In this document: in pieces, positions 6,440-14,663 of the stretch
How the letters are laid out: each line of letters starts with the position of its first letter
Numbering within the stretch: the stretch's first letter is position 1
Assembly (NCBI GenBank): GCA_023227945.1
Contig: JALOCC010000034.1
Span: forward strand, 1-19,688
Reading direction: 5' to 3'
From: Candidatus Omnitrophota bacterium
Lineage (GTDB): Bacteria; Omnitrophota; Gorgyraeia; Duberdicusellales; 4484-171
DNA: 19,688 nucleotides
Program-made: the position numbers and the translations under genes
Notes under the pieces: model-generated
The model's input: the letters and a program-made list of their open reading frames with translations, nothing else
Database searches by the model: none
What the model was told of the DNA's origin: nothing

Positions 6440-7201
6440 ATGAAAATAATAAAAAAAATTATTATCTTTTTTGGCATAATCTTTTTAACCTTAGTCTTGC
6501 TGTTGTCTGTTTTATTCTTAGTGATAAGAAATATCAAAGCAAAAGAGTTGATTGTAAATGAAATTAAAAAAGAGTTAGGGATAGACGTTACAATAAAAGA
6601 ATTAGAATTTTCGCCACTGCTTACGTTGATTCGCGCAAAAGGTATAACTGTTTATAATCCTGATGGTTTTGAGGAAAAGGAGTTAGCTTATTTGGGTTCC
6701 CTAAACCTTGTCTGGGACCCGATGGAAATAATTATCCATAAGCGGCCCAACATATATATTGCAACGCTGGATTTGAGGCGTTTAAATATTATTAAAAATA
6801 AACAGGGCAAAGTTAACATAAAAGAATTAATTCCTGTTAAAAATGCAAATGTTTCCGATAATAAAGATGAAACTCCTTTCCATTTCGATTTATTGATTTT
6901 AAGTATAGGGGAAATAAATTATACTGAATACAGCGGCGACGTGAAAAAGGTAAGTAAACATAAAATAGGGATAAAAAACCAGGTATTCGTCAATTTGAAA
7001 GATGAAGACGAACTGGTGCGATTGGTCATTTATAAGGCAATACAAAATACCGAAATCGGAAAATTAATTAATTTGACTTTAATTCCTGTTACTTCCAACG
7101 TTTTTGGTACCGTCGATGAGGCAATCGGCACAGCTAAAACCGGAGCACGAAGCCTTTTTGATGCAGCTTCAGTGCCTTTTAAAATGCTTTTGGGCAAATG
7201 A
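6440..7201 (+). CDS. AsmA-like membrane-anchored protein (N-terminal part of the family)
   Basis: A 253-residue protein with one N-terminal transmembrane helix (about 5-30). It then has the pattern of AsmA/DUF748-type envelope proteins: an amphipathic start (ELIVNEIKKELGIDVTIKELEFSPLLTLIRAKGITVYNPDGF) followed by strands mentioning a target line (YIATLDLRRLNIIKNKQGKVNIKELIP). AsmA-like proteins sit across the envelope and take part in lipid transport or outer-membrane assembly. This one is much shorter than most members. The C-terminus (about 210-250) looks like the small C-terminal helix seen in short relatives. Its start has no clear ribosome site. Family assignment is moderate. Confidence 0.7.
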   Translation: MKIIKKIIIFFGIIFLTLVLLLSVLFLVIRNIKAKELIVNEIKKELGIDVTIKELEFSPLLTLIRAKGITVYNPDGFEEKELAYLGSLNLVWDPMEIIIHKRPNIYIATLDLRRLNIIKNKQGKVNIKELIPVKNANVSDNKDETPFHFDLLILSIGEINYTEYSGDVKKVSKHKIGIKNQVFVNLKDEDELVRLVIYKAIQNTEIGKLINLTLIPVTSNVFGTVDEAIGTAKTGARSLFDAASVPFKMLLGK

Positions 7202-7230
7202 AGCTCCCTGGCTACCCGGACTTTTTCATT

Positions 7231-7261
7231 TCAGGATTTCTCTCGTTGTGCGAAATCCTGA
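7231..7261. repeat. 10-bp inverted repeat in the gap before the Cache gene
   Basis: TCAGGATTTC (7231-7240) pairs perfectly with GAAATCCTGA (7252-7261) around an 11-nt loop. No T-run follows on either strand, so it is not a typical intrinsic terminator. Confidence 0.55.
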
Positions 7262-7374
7262 GCAGTTTCGCCAAGGCGGGGTTATTGAATGGGTAATTTT
7301 TCAAGTATGAATTTGCTAGTTTGATGATAATTTTTTACAAACGGTTTCACAAAATAAAGCAAAGAGGAGGTAGA

Positions 7375-7866
7375 ATGGGGAAAAATAAATTGTTTAATTT
7401 TCTTATAATATTTTTTGGATTAATGTTTATTGTTAATACAGCGAAAACAGAAAACCTTACATCTGACGATAAAAAAATATTAGTTAAAAATCTAGTTAAT
7501 GAAGCAGCTGAACTCATCGAAACAAAGGGGCAGGCTGGAGTTGATGCTATCGCAGATAAAAACGGAAAGTTCAACACAAAAGATGCATATGTTTTTGTTA
7601 CATCTGAGTCCGGCGCTGACTTGATAAATCCTGCCTTTGAGGATATTGAAGGCTTACCGTTAGAAGCATATACTGATACTGACGCGAAAGCAGCACAGAT
7701 AGCAATAGTTGATGCTGTAAAAGATAAAGATACAGCATGGATAGAATATTTATGGCCGAAGCCGGGAGAAACAAAACCATCTAAAAAGATTTGCTATTTG
7801 AAAAAAATAGTTGTTAACGGGAAAATACGTATTGTGGGAGCGGGTTTTTATCCTGAGGGGCAGTAA
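7375..7866 (+). CDS. secreted single-Cache-domain protein
   Basis: The start at 7375 is chosen over an in-frame ATG at 7321 because AGAGGAGG lies just before it and because it yields a proper signal peptide (MGKNKLFNFLIIFFGLMFI, cut near NTAKT). The mature part (about 25-163) matches single-Cache sensor domains: an amphipathic helix with KGQAGVDAI, then YVFVTSESGADLINPAF, DTAWIEYLWPKPGE, SKKICYLKKIVVNGKIRIVGAGFYPE. Such domains bind small ligands outside the cytoplasm, usually as part of a chemoreceptor or kinase. Here no transmembrane output follows, so it may be a free periplasmic binding protein. Confidence 0.85.
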   Translation: MGKNKLFNFLIIFFGLMFIVNTAKTENLTSDDKKILVKNLVNEAAELIETKGQAGVDAIADKNGKFNTKDAYVFVTSESGADLINPAFEDIEGLPLEAYTDTDAKAAQIAIVDAVKDKDTAWIEYLWPKPGETKPSKKICYLKKIVVNGKIRIVGAGFYPEGQ

Positions 7867-8001
7867 ATTTAATTATTTTTTAGGGGCACGAAAGTTCATT
7901 TATCCTGTAGCGTTTTATACCGGCGATAGGTTGATAAGCGGCCGCATAAAACTTTTGGGATATTGTAATTAGCAAAAAATTTTCTTAAAAAAGGCCTAAA
8001 A

Positions 8002-8409
8002 ATGGAAAAAATTAATAAAAAACTAAAATTTTCAGCTGCATTTAGGGACCTGATTATCCTTGGTTTGACTACTATTTTTGTGTTTATTGTCTCTTACTTT
8101 TTTAACATATTCAATTTTCTTGTCAAAATTTTTTATCAAAACCCGCAGACGATAGTCTATATTGATGAAATTATTACTGTGCTTTTGACTTTAAGCGTCG
8201 GTCTAACTATTTTTTCCTGGCGCAGATGGCAGGAATTTAGAAAGGAAGCTGCCGAGCATATAAAAAACCAGGAAATGCTTCGTGAAGTCGCCGAGACAAA
8301 AGCAGAGGTTGAAAGAATTATCAGTAAGCAGCTTCGCACCGATATGGACCAGCTTAAGCATGAAGTAAAGGAGATTCTTTATTTACTCACAACCAAGCAT
8401 AAACAGTAA
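8002..8409 (+). CDS. two-helix membrane protein with cytoplasmic coiled coil
   Basis: A 135-residue protein with two transmembrane helices (about 15-45 and 50-72) and then a charged coiled coil (WRRWQEFRKEAAEHIKNQEMLREVAETKAEVERIISKQLRTDMDQLKHEVKEIL). The arrangement resembles the N-terminal membrane part of a sensor kinase, but no kinase domain follows and a stop comes at 8407-8409. I see no enzymatic motif. It may be an adaptor or a truncated sensor. The upstream sequence has only a weak AAAGG as ribosome site. Confidence 0.7.
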   Translation: MEKINKKLKFSAAFRDLIILGLTTIFVFIVSYFFNIFNFLVKIFYQNPQTIVYIDEIITVLLTLSVGLTIFSWRRWQEFRKEAAEHIKNQEMLREVAETKAEVERIISKQLRTDMDQLKHEVKEILYLLTTKHKQ

Positions 8410-8475
8410 ACTGGTTTAAGGAGCTAGTTTATATTTTGAGCTGGATTTGTTAAAAAAGCAAGAAAGGAGACAATT

Positions 8476-8877
8476 ATGAAACTAGGTAAAAGGGTAATTA
8501 TGTTTTTTGGGTTTATTCTGTTTATTTTTTCCAATGTATTCGCCCAACAAATTAATCCCCAACCCGTCAAGGAACAATTTAAGAGTATAGACGAAAATAA
8601 TGACAAATTTATAAGTTCCAATGAATTGCAGGCATATCAGGCTAAAAAATTTAATGAACTGGATAAAGACAAAAATGGAATCATTGACAAAGACGAACTG
8701 AAAGACGATAAATCAAAGATATTTGGAAAGGCAGATAAAAATAACGACAACCAAATCAGCCAGAAAGAAGCTTTTAAACAATTCAATGATTATTTCAACA
8801 GCATGGATGCCAATGGAGACAAGAAAGTGACAGAGGACGAATTTGAAGAGTACTGGCCGATTAATTTAAGGCTTTAA
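8476..8877 (+). CDS. secreted EF-hand calcium-binding protein
   Basis: A 133-residue protein with a signal peptide (1-23, cut after VFA) and four EF-hand loops: 39-50 (DENNDKFISSNE), 63-74 (DKDKNGIIDKDE), 87-98 (DKNNDNQISQKE) and 111-122 (DANGDKKVTEDE). All four have acidic or Asn ligands at positions 1, 3, 5 and Glu at 12. The fourth has Gly at position 4 and Asp at position 5. The pairing 1+2 and 3+4 is calmodulin-like. A secreted protein would bind calcium in the envelope or medium, as a buffer or as a calcium-dependent structural factor. The ribosome site AAAGGAG is good. Confidence 0.92.
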   Translation: MKLGKRVIMFFGFILFIFSNVFAQQINPQPVKEQFKSIDENNDKFISSNELQAYQAKKFNELDKDKNGIIDKDELKDDKSKIFGKADKNNDNQISQKEAFKQFNDYFNSMDANGDKKVTEDEFEEYWPINLRL

Positions 8878-8880
8878 TAC

Positions 8881-8904
8881 AAACTGTAAAATAATTTACG
8901 GTTT
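8881..8904 (+). terminator. weak A/T-rich hairpin after the EF-hand gene
   Basis: AAACTGTAAA pairs with TTTACGGTTT with one G-U around a 4-nt ATAA loop. The stem is AT-rich and has no long T-run, so termination would be weak. Confidence 0.35.
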
Positions 8905-8920
8905 CCTGCCGCATAATTCT

Positions 8921-10006
8921 ATGAAAAAAATTATTCCGGTTTTTTGTTTATGCTTTTTATGTATTTCTTTTAGCGAAAAAAACTGCGAAGCAGCTGCCGA
9001 GCGTGGCCTTTTTGTAACAGTTCTGCAGGAGCCGCAAGTGCTTTCCAGCCGAAAAGAAATTTTGCGATTGATTGATTTTGCGAAAAAAGCGCACATTAGA
9101 ATTCTTTTTGTCCAGATTTACCGTGCAAACAAAGCGTGGTTTCCTTCGCGCGTTGCAGATTCAAGGCCGTATGAAGTATGTTTAAAAAACGTTTCACGGG
9201 ATCCTTTAGCGCTTCTTATAAGCGAGGCTCATAAATCCGGTATTGAAGTGCATGCCTGGCTTAATCTACTAAGCCTTAGCAATAATAAAGATGCAAAAAT
9301 TCTTAAAAAATACGGCCTGGAAACTCTTACGAGGAATTTAAAGAAAAAAAGAACAATAGAAGATTACAAAATAGATAAACAATATTTCCTTGAGCCAGGA
9401 GATTTAAGGGTTAGGAGCGAGCTTTTGGCTGTGGTTAATGAAATTCTGCATAATTATCCAAAGTTAGATGGTATTCAATTCGATTATATCCGTTATCCTG
9501 ACAGGAATCCTTCATATGGCTACACGAAAAATAATATCGAGCGGTTTAAAAAAGCAACCGGAAATAAAGTAGTCAAAGAAGATACTATTGCCTGGCAAAA
9601 CTGGAAACGTAAACAGGTAACTGAGCTACTTACCCAGTTAGTTAAGCGGGCGCGGGCGCTCCATCCGGATATCCGGGTGTCAGCAACAGGTTGTGCTCCG
9701 TTTGTTCGTGCATATTATGAAGCATTCCAGGATTGGCCTTCCTGGGTTAATAGCGGCCTTGTTGATTTCGTCACAGTTATGACTTATTCGGATAAGGTAT
9801 CTGAATTTGAAAAATATGCTAATGAAGCCAAAAAGAAAATAATTACTTCCGGAAAAATCAATCTTGCTATCGGCGCTTACAAATTTAAGAATCATCCGGA
9901 AAACTTTACACAGGAATTCAACATTTGTGAAAAATCCGGTAATGCTACTTGTGTCATATTAGGCTATGGCGATTTAGTTAAAAATTCCGCATTGCAAATT
10001 TTTTAA
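8921..10006 (+). CDS. GHL10 / DUF187-type glycoside-hydrolase-like secreted protein
   Basis: A 361-residue protein with a signal peptide (about 1-25, cut near CEAAA). A TIM-barrel of the glycoside-hydrolase-like GHL10 group (PF02638) follows. Seen motifs are RGLFVTV at the start, FVQIYRANKAWFPS, then IEVHAWLNL, LDGIQFDYIRYP (the conserved acidic strand), RVSATGCAPF and VDFVTVMTYSD. Members are thought to act on cell-wall or polysaccharide glycans, but substrates are rarely known. The protein ends with a short GYGDL strand, and no extra carbohydrate-binding domain is present. There is no clear ribosome site before the ATG. Confidence 0.88.
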   Translation: MKKIIPVFCLCFLCISFSEKNCEAAAERGLFVTVLQEPQVLSSRKEILRLIDFAKKAHIRILFVQIYRANKAWFPSRVADSRPYEVCLKNVSRDPLALLISEAHKSGIEVHAWLNLLSLSNNKDAKILKKYGLETLTRNLKKKRTIEDYKIDKQYFLEPGDLRVRSELLAVVNEILHNYPKLDGIQFDYIRYPDRNPSYGYTKNNIERFKKATGNKVVKEDTIAWQNWKRKQVTELLTQLVKRARALHPDIRVSATGCAPFVRAYYEAFQDWPSWVNSGLVDFVTVMTYSDKVSEFEKYANEAKKKIITSGKINLAIGAYKFKNHPENFTQEFNICEKSGNATCVILGYGDLVKNSALQIF

Positions 10007-10108
10007 TTAGAGAAAACAAAATATCGCTTTCATACTTATTTTAGCGACACTTTTATCGCTTATAGCAGTTAATCGGCATACTGAGCCAGGAAATAAATAA
10101 CTTTTCGA

Positions 10109-10136
10109 TTGAATTTACCTGTAAAAATGGCATAAT
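10109..10136 (+). promoter_or_regulatory. promoter of the MarC-family gene
   Basis: TTGAAT (10109-10114), 16 nt, CATAAT (10131-10136). The start site would fall near the ATG at 10146, and there is no ribosome site, so the transcript is probably leaderless. Confidence 0.5.
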
Positions 10137-10145
10137 AAAAATATA

Positions 10146-10745
10146 ATGCAAAATATATTCGAACCTTACCTTCTAAGTTTCATACCTATATTTGTGGCAG
10201 TGGATGCTATTGGCAATGTCCCTATATTTGTATCGCTTATAGACGGCGCTAAAGGGCCAAAAAGGCGTAAAATCATAATAGACGCAGTAACAACTGCTAC
10301 CGCAATGGCTGTTATATTTATGGTAGCCGGAAAATATATCCTGCGCCTCCTTGGCATAACCATAAGCGATTTTCAGATTGCTGGTGGAGCATTTTTGTTT
10401 ATTATTGCTGTCAGGCTGCTTTTCCCGGGAGCAGAGAAGAAGGTCAATTCAATAGGCGGCGATAAAGACGTAGGCATTTTTCCTTTAGGAACACCTCTTA
10501 TTACCGGCCCCGCGGTGTTAACTACCACGGTAATGATGATAGATAAATATAATATCATACCAACTTTTGTTTCACTTGTGCTAAATATGCTTATTGTTTG
10601 GATTAGCCTTGACCGGTCCGAAGCAATTATGAATGTAATTGGGCCAAGCGGAACCCGTGCGTTTTCAAAGATTATGTATATTTTGCTTGGGGCAATAGGC
10701 GTTATGATGATAAGGCACGGCATCGAGGCTATATTTCTTCATTAA
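10146..10745 (+). CDS. MarC/UPF0056-family integral membrane protein
   Basis: A 199-residue protein with six predicted transmembrane helices. It has the MarC-family hallmarks: an N-terminal FVAVDAIGNVPIFVSL segment, a second half starting with FPLGTPLITGPAVLTTTVMM, and a C-terminal GAIGVMMIRHGIEAI. The two halves have the pseudo-repeat of the family. MarC proteins are conserved membrane proteins of unsettled function; the old link to multiple antibiotic resistance is not supported. The length is normal for the family. It stands alone between promoter-like signals. Confidence 0.93.
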   Translation: MQNIFEPYLLSFIPIFVAVDAIGNVPIFVSLIDGAKGPKRRKIIIDAVTTATAMAVIFMVAGKYILRLLGITISDFQIAGGAFLFIIAVRLLFPGAEKKVNSIGGDKDVGIFPLGTPLITGPAVLTTTVMMIDKYNIIPTFVSLVLNMLIVWISLDRSEAIMNVIGPSGTRAFSKIMYILLGAIGVMMIRHGIEAIFLH

Positions 10746-10782
10746 GAATAGGAATTACCTGCCTTAAAAATTGCTGTTTTTC

Positions 10783-10810
10783 TTGCAATATGATACTTTT
10801 CCGCTAAAAT
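10783..10810 (+). promoter_or_regulatory. promoter of the sensor-fragment/response-regulator locus
   Basis: TTGCAA (10783-10788), 16 nt, TAAAAT (10805-10810), about 90 nt upstream of the start at 10901. Confidence 0.5.
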
Positions 10811-10900
10811 AGTAATACAGCCACACTTATCCTGCTGGTTGATTGAGTCTGCTAGTGGGAGTTTGCATAATCTCGATATAGTAACCCAAAACACATAATT

Positions 10901-11095
10901 ATGAAAATCAGAGTCCGCATATTTTTAGCAATATGTACCGCTGTATTTCTTCCTTCATTATTCTTTACTATTGCCGGTTATAAAGCACAAGAAAAGGCTC
11001 TTTTAGGCGGCGTAGGCCAAAATTATCTCGCGCAAAAGAGTGTAGTCGTAAGCAAGGCAAATATGTTATATTATAGTATCAGAGCCTTTATATGA
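10901..11095 (+). pseudogene. truncated N-terminus of a membrane sensor (histidine kinase-like)
   Basis: A 64-residue ORF with one transmembrane helix (about 5-27) and the start of an extracytoplasmic segment (GYKAQEKALLGGVGQNYLAQKSVV). This is typical of the first 50 residues of sensor kinases that have large extracytoplasmic or GAF regions. It then ends abruptly with a TGA that overlaps the ATG of the next gene (ATGA). No kinase domain is found in the window. The simplest reading is an internal deletion that removed most of a sensor gene and joined its beginning to the response regulator. It may still be translated and couple translation of the regulator. Confidence 0.6.
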
Positions 11096-11487
11096 AATCT
11101 ATTTTTGATAAGAAAAAAAGCATTCTTGTGGTTGATGATGATGCGGATATCTGCAGCACCTTAGTTGATATTTTTAATGCCGAAGGTTATGCTACTGATA
11201 TTGCGTATAATGCGGGTGCGGCTATTGAAAAGATACAGAAAAATAATTTCGACATCCTGCTTACTGATAGCAGAATGGAAAGTGTAGACGGATTACATCT
11301 GATTAAAAAAGTAACACAGATAAATCCAAAGATAATTATTTTTATGATGACAGCTTATCCGCGCGATTCGCGCATCAGCGAGGCATATAATAGCGGCGTT
11401 GTAAAGATTTTCGAAAAGCCGTTTGAGGTCAAAGATATGCTTGAGATTTTTAAAAAAGAGATAGCTAAAAGAAATAAGAAAAATTAG
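11092..11487 (+). CDS. single-domain response regulator (CheY-like receiver)
   Basis: A 131-residue receiver domain. Visible features are the acidic pair DDDAD (about 16-20), the phospho-acceptor Asp in LLTDSRM, the conserved Thr in MMTAY and the Lys in FEKPF. No output domain follows, so it probably acts by protein contact or as a phosphate relay. Its ATG overlaps the stop of the truncated sensor, and it ends 2 nt before the next gene, so all three are co-transcribed. The partner kinase is not present here and may have been lost. Confidence 0.92.
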   Translation: MKSIFDKKKSILVVDDDADICSTLVDIFNAEGYATDIAYNAGAAIEKIQKNNFDILLTDSRMESVDGLHLIKKVTQINPKIIIFMMTAYPRDSRISEAYNSGVVKIFEKPFEVKDMLEIFKKEIAKRNKKN

Positions 11488-11489
11488 AT

Positions 11490-13073
11490 ATGAAAAATCA
11501 GGAAAATATTGATAAAGCAAAAATTCTTATTGTTGACGATGACACATTGATGTGCGAGAACCTCGTGGAGATAATGCAATCTTTAGGGTATGACACTGAT
11601 TGTACGACACACGCGGTAGAGGCGCGGGGTAAATTAAGCAAAAATTTTTACAATATTTTAATGGTTGACCTTAAGCTTTCTGATGGCGACGGGCTCGGCC
11701 TGTTAAAATATGTAAAAGAAATAAATCCGGAGACCATGACCATTATTTTTACCGGATATGCTTCTCTTGAGAGCTCTATTTCTGCGTTGAATGAGGGCGC
11801 TTTCGGGTATTTGCAAAAGCCCATTAGCATAGAAGAAGTAAAGATACTTATAGGCAAGGCATTACGAATGCAGCAGCTTTCTATTGAGAATAAAGAGCTT
11901 TTAGAAAAATTAAAGGAGCTTAGCTTAAAAGATATCGAAACCGAAGTCTATAACCATAAATACCTTATTGAGCGCCTTAATTCCGAATTGTTGAGGGCAA
12001 AACGGTATGCTCTTTCTATTTCTCTTGCTATGATTGATGTGGATTATTTTAATTCAATCAACGGTTTATACGGCCATGCGTATGGCGATAAAATTCTGAA
12101 AGAGCTTGCAAAATATTTAAAACAATTCATTCGCGGCATGGATGTGGTCACGCGCTACGGTGGGGAGGAGTTTATTATTATATTGCCTGATACCGACAAG
12201 CAAAGCACAATCCGTTTTACTGAGCGGCTTTTAGGCGACATAGAAAACCATATTTTTGACTCGCAGGATAAAAAAATAAAGTTGAAAGTCAGTATTGGTA
12301 TTGCTAATTTTCCTGAAGATGACCTGAATATTTCCGAAGCCTACGGCCTTATACATTTGGTTGAAAAAGCAGTTTCGCTTGCAAAAGAACGCGGCGGAGG
12401 ACGCCTTCTTACTTTAAACGGCAAAGAAGCTGAAGGGCCTGGCGAAGACACACAGGAAAATATTGAAAACCTTAAGCAAAAACTATCAAAAATCGAGAAA
12501 AGAATGCATCAAACATTTCTGGAATCTATTTATGCTTTTGCTAAGACTATAGAAGCTAAAGATTTTTATACCGGAGAGCATTGCGAACATATGGTGTCTC
12601 TCGTTGTGTCTATCGGGAAAAAACTCAACCTTTCTGAAAAAGAAATGGAAGACTTGGGGCACGCGGCAATGCTTCATGATTTGGGTAAAATCGGTATACC
12701 AGATGAAATATTGCTGAAAAAAGGAAAACTGACCGATAGTGAGTCTGAGATTATCAGAAAACACCCCCAGATAGGTGCGGAAATAATAAGGCATATCCAT
12801 TTCCTTAAAGACGTAGCTCCAATTATTTTATATCACCATGAAAGGTTTGATGGTTTCGGCTATTGCAGCGGCTTAAAGGGCAAAGAAATACCTTTAGGCG
12901 CGCGAATAATTGCCATAGCTGATGTATACCAGGCTTTAACCAGCGATAGGCCTTATCGTAAAGCCTATAGCATGGAAGAAGCTTTAAAAATAATTAAGGA
13001 AGGCTCTGGTACGCAATTTGACCCGGAAATAGTGAAGGTATTCTTTGAGATAATCGAAGCAAAGAAAGAATAA
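11490..13073 (+). CDS. REC-GGDEF-HD-GYP cyclic-di-GMP signalling protein
   Basis: A 527-residue soluble regulator. The receiver domain spans 1-125 (acceptor D60 in MVDLKLSDG; FTGYA; LQKPIS). A helical linker (about 130-155) leads to a GGDEF diguanylate cyclase domain (about 155-315). Its active motif is GGEEF at 224-228, preceded at the normal distance by the RxxD inhibitory site (R215, D218), so cyclic-di-GMP synthesis with feedback is expected. A coil (about 325-345) leads to an HD-GYP phosphodiesterase domain (about 345-520) with HD at 396-397 (MLHDLGKIGIP) and HHERFDG at 449-455. The GYP signature is altered to GFGYCSG. Both enzyme modules look intact, so the output may be switched by phosphorylation. 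Confidence 0.95.
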   Translation: MKNQENIDKAKILIVDDDTLMCENLVEIMQSLGYDTDCTTHAVEARGKLSKNFYNILMVDLKLSDGDGLGLLKYVKEINPETMTIIFTGYASLESSISALNEGAFGYLQKPISIEEVKILIGKALRMQQLSIENKELLEKLKELSLKDIETEVYNHKYLIERLNSELLRAKRYALSISLAMIDVDYFNSINGLYGHAYGDKILKELAKYLKQFIRGMDVVTRYGGEEFIIILPDTDKQSTIRFTERLLGDIENHIFDSQDKKIKLKVSIGIANFPEDDLNISEAYGLIHLVEKAVSLAKERGGGRLLTLNGKEAEGPGEDTQENIENLKQKLSKIEKRMHQTFLESIYAFAKTIEAKDFYTGEHCEHMVSLVVSIGKKLNLSEKEMEDLGHAAMLHDLGKIGIPDEILLKKGKLTDSESEIIRKHPQIGAEIIRHIHFLKDVAPIILYHHERFDGFGYCSGLKGKEIPLGARIIAIADVYQALTSDRPYRKAYSMEEALKIIKEGSGTQFDPEIVKVFFEIIEAKKE

Positions 13074-13103
13074 GGTATTCTTAGATATACCGCTAATTTT
13101 CTC

Positions 13104-13131
13104 TTGAAATATGTTTTTGCTTGTGTAAAAT
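13104..13131 (+). promoter_or_regulatory. promoter of a short transcript
   Basis: TTGAAA (13104-13109), 16 nt, TAAAAT (13126-13131). Transcription from here would meet the terminator at 13170 after about 60 nt. Confidence 0.5.
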
Positions 13132-13169
13132 AATATATGGCTTTGAAAAAAGCAGTTTTCCTACCTTTT

Positions 13170-13200
13170 GCCCACCCGGTTCGCGGGTGGGCTTTTTATT
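13170..13200 (+). terminator. strong intrinsic terminator
   Basis: GCCCACCCG (13170-13178) pairs with CGGGTGGGC (13184-13192) around a 5-nt loop, followed by TTTTTATTT. It lies about 100 nt after the REC-GGDEF-HD-GYP gene and probably ends that operon. Confidence 0.85.
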
Positions 13201-13216
13201 TACGAAAGGTTCTTGC

Positions 13217-13244
13217 TTGCATATCTTGATTGTTTTAGTAAAAT
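13217..13244 (+). promoter_or_regulatory. promoter of the CNNM/CBS gene and metG
   Basis: TTGCAT (13217-13222), 16 nt, TAAAAT (13239-13244), about 50 nt before the ATG at 13293 and just after the terminator. Confidence 0.5.
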
Positions 13245-13292
13245 GTAGCTTTCGTAAGTAGGTTCATCGTAAATTGTAAAAAAAATAAAACT

Positions 13293-14651
13293 ATGCTTGT
13301 ATACGAATTATTAATAATAATACTTATGCTTTTGCTTAACGCCATATTCGCTGCCTATGAAATGGGCCTAGCTTCGGTTTCTAAGCCAAAGTTAGCTGTT
13401 TTGGCAGGCGAAAAGAAGAAGGGGGCTCCCGAGGCGCTTTATATGAAAGAACATATGGAAGCCAGCCTTGCATTTATACAGGTTGGTATTACATTGGTTG
13501 GCGCATTGGCTGCGGCAACCGGCGGAGCAGGAGTTGGCGAAAGTTTCGCTCCTTATTTGCAGAACACCTTTAATATGCCGGAACTTTTTGCCAAAATTTT
13601 GGCGGTTATTATTTTTATTATTCCGTTGACTTGCGTTATTATCATTTTTGGAGAACTTGTGCCGAAAATGATTGCGCTTCAAAATAAAGAGTGGATGGTT
13701 TTAGGGCTTTCGCCTGTAATGAAGTCGCTTTCGGCTTTTATCGCACCTCTTATATCGGTAGTAGAGGTTATAGTAAAAAAAGTTGTCCGTATTTTTGTTA
13801 TGTTTAGCCCCAAGGAGCTAAGCAATAAAGGCCATGACCTCCATGAGCTAAAGGCAGCAATTTCTTTAGCCAGAACTGCGAAAATTCTTGGCGCACGGGA
13901 AGAGCGCATCGTTCTTGCTGCGGCAAGTTTTACCTTGCGTCCGGTAAAAGACATTATAATACCGGCACACGATATTTCGATGATTTGGGCACAAGATAGC
14001 CTTGCGCAGGCACTTATCAAAGCCCATCTTGATATGCATACACGTTTTCCGGTATCCACAAAAGAAAACGATCCGCAGACCATAGTAGGTTACATTAACT
14101 TCAAAGACATAATAACTGTTTTAAGGACTAATCCGGTAAACCCGACCATAGCTTCAATAATGAGGCCTATAAATAAAATTTCTGAAGGCATGGTTATATC
14201 CCAGCTTCTTGAAACAATGATTCAGGAGAAAGTGCATATCGTGCTTGTTGCTTCTGATAAGAATAAAATTCTTGGCATGGTAACCCTTGAAGATATTATG
14301 GAAGAGTTAACCGGCGATATTGAATCTGAGTTTGACCGGCTTCCGAATTACATTCATCCATACGGAACAACCTCTTGGATTATCGGCGGAGCAGTGCCAA
14401 TGACTGTAGTTGCTTCAACCCTTGGGTTAAATTGGGAAGATAAATTTTCCGCCCACGGCGGTGCCGTATCAGGAGGAAAAGACACTAAGATTCCGACACT
14501 TGCTGAATGGTGCCGGCATAAAGCACATAAAAAACTTATTGGCGCGGATATTATTGAAATAGATGGCTTAAGGATTGTGCCGAGAAAATTTCGCAGAAAA
14601 AAGCTTTCTGAAGCAGCAGTAAGCCTCATTGAGCCTCAACCGCAGGCATAA
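13293..14651 (+). CDS. HlyC/CorC (CNNM-CBS) family membrane transporter
   Basis: A 452-residue protein. An N-terminal CNNM (DUF21) membrane domain spans about 1-180, with the conserved FAAYEMGLASVSKPKL and IFGELVPKMIALQNKEW segments. Two CBS motifs follow (about 215-350: VKDIIIPAHDISMIW..., ASIMRPINKISEG...VTLEDIMEELTGDIESEFD) with the acidic linker typical of the family. A C-terminal CorC/HlyC domain spans about 355-440. Members are proposed magnesium and cobalt exporters, with the CBS pair binding adenine nucleotides. The gene ends 12 nt before metG, so they are likely co-transcribed. Confidence 0.93.
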   Translation: MLVYELLIIILMLLLNAIFAAYEMGLASVSKPKLAVLAGEKKKGAPEALYMKEHMEASLAFIQVGITLVGALAAATGGAGVGESFAPYLQNTFNMPELFAKILAVIIFIIPLTCVIIIFGELVPKMIALQNKEWMVLGLSPVMKSLSAFIAPLISVVEVIVKKVVRIFVMFSPKELSNKGHDLHELKAAISLARTAKILGAREERIVLAAASFTLRPVKDIIIPAHDISMIWAQDSLAQALIKAHLDMHTRFPVSTKENDPQTIVGYINFKDIITVLRTNPVNPTIASIMRPINKISEGMVISQLLETMIQEKVHIVLVASDKNKILGMVTLEDIMEELTGDIESEFDRLPNYIHPYGTTSWIIGGAVPMTVVASTLGLNWEDKFSAHGGAVSGGKDTKIPTLAEWCRHKAHKKLIGADIIEIDGLRIVPRKFRRKKLSEAAVSLIEPQPQA

Positions 14652-14663
14652 TATAAAAATACT

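Noticed and set aside
7104..7310. 68-residue + strand ORF after the AsmA-like gene
   Set aside because: It overlaps the 3' end of the AsmA-like gene in another frame and runs through an inverted repeat, with no ribosome site.
7321..7374. Upstream start for the Cache-domain gene
   Set aside because: It would add 18 basic residues ahead of the signal peptide and has no ribosome site; AGAGGAGG just before 7375 decides for the later ATG.
10011..10100. Open stretch coding for a hydrophobic 29-residue peptide (FILILATLLSLIAVN)
   Set aside because: It looks like a transmembrane helix but has no ATG, GTG or TTG at its start and no ribosome site. It may be a gene remnant; not supported as a gene.
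13138..13233. Short ORF in the gap before the CNNM/CBS gene as a leader peptide
   Set aside because: It has no run of one amino acid, reads through the terminator hairpin and shows no alternative pairing, so there is no sign of attenuation.
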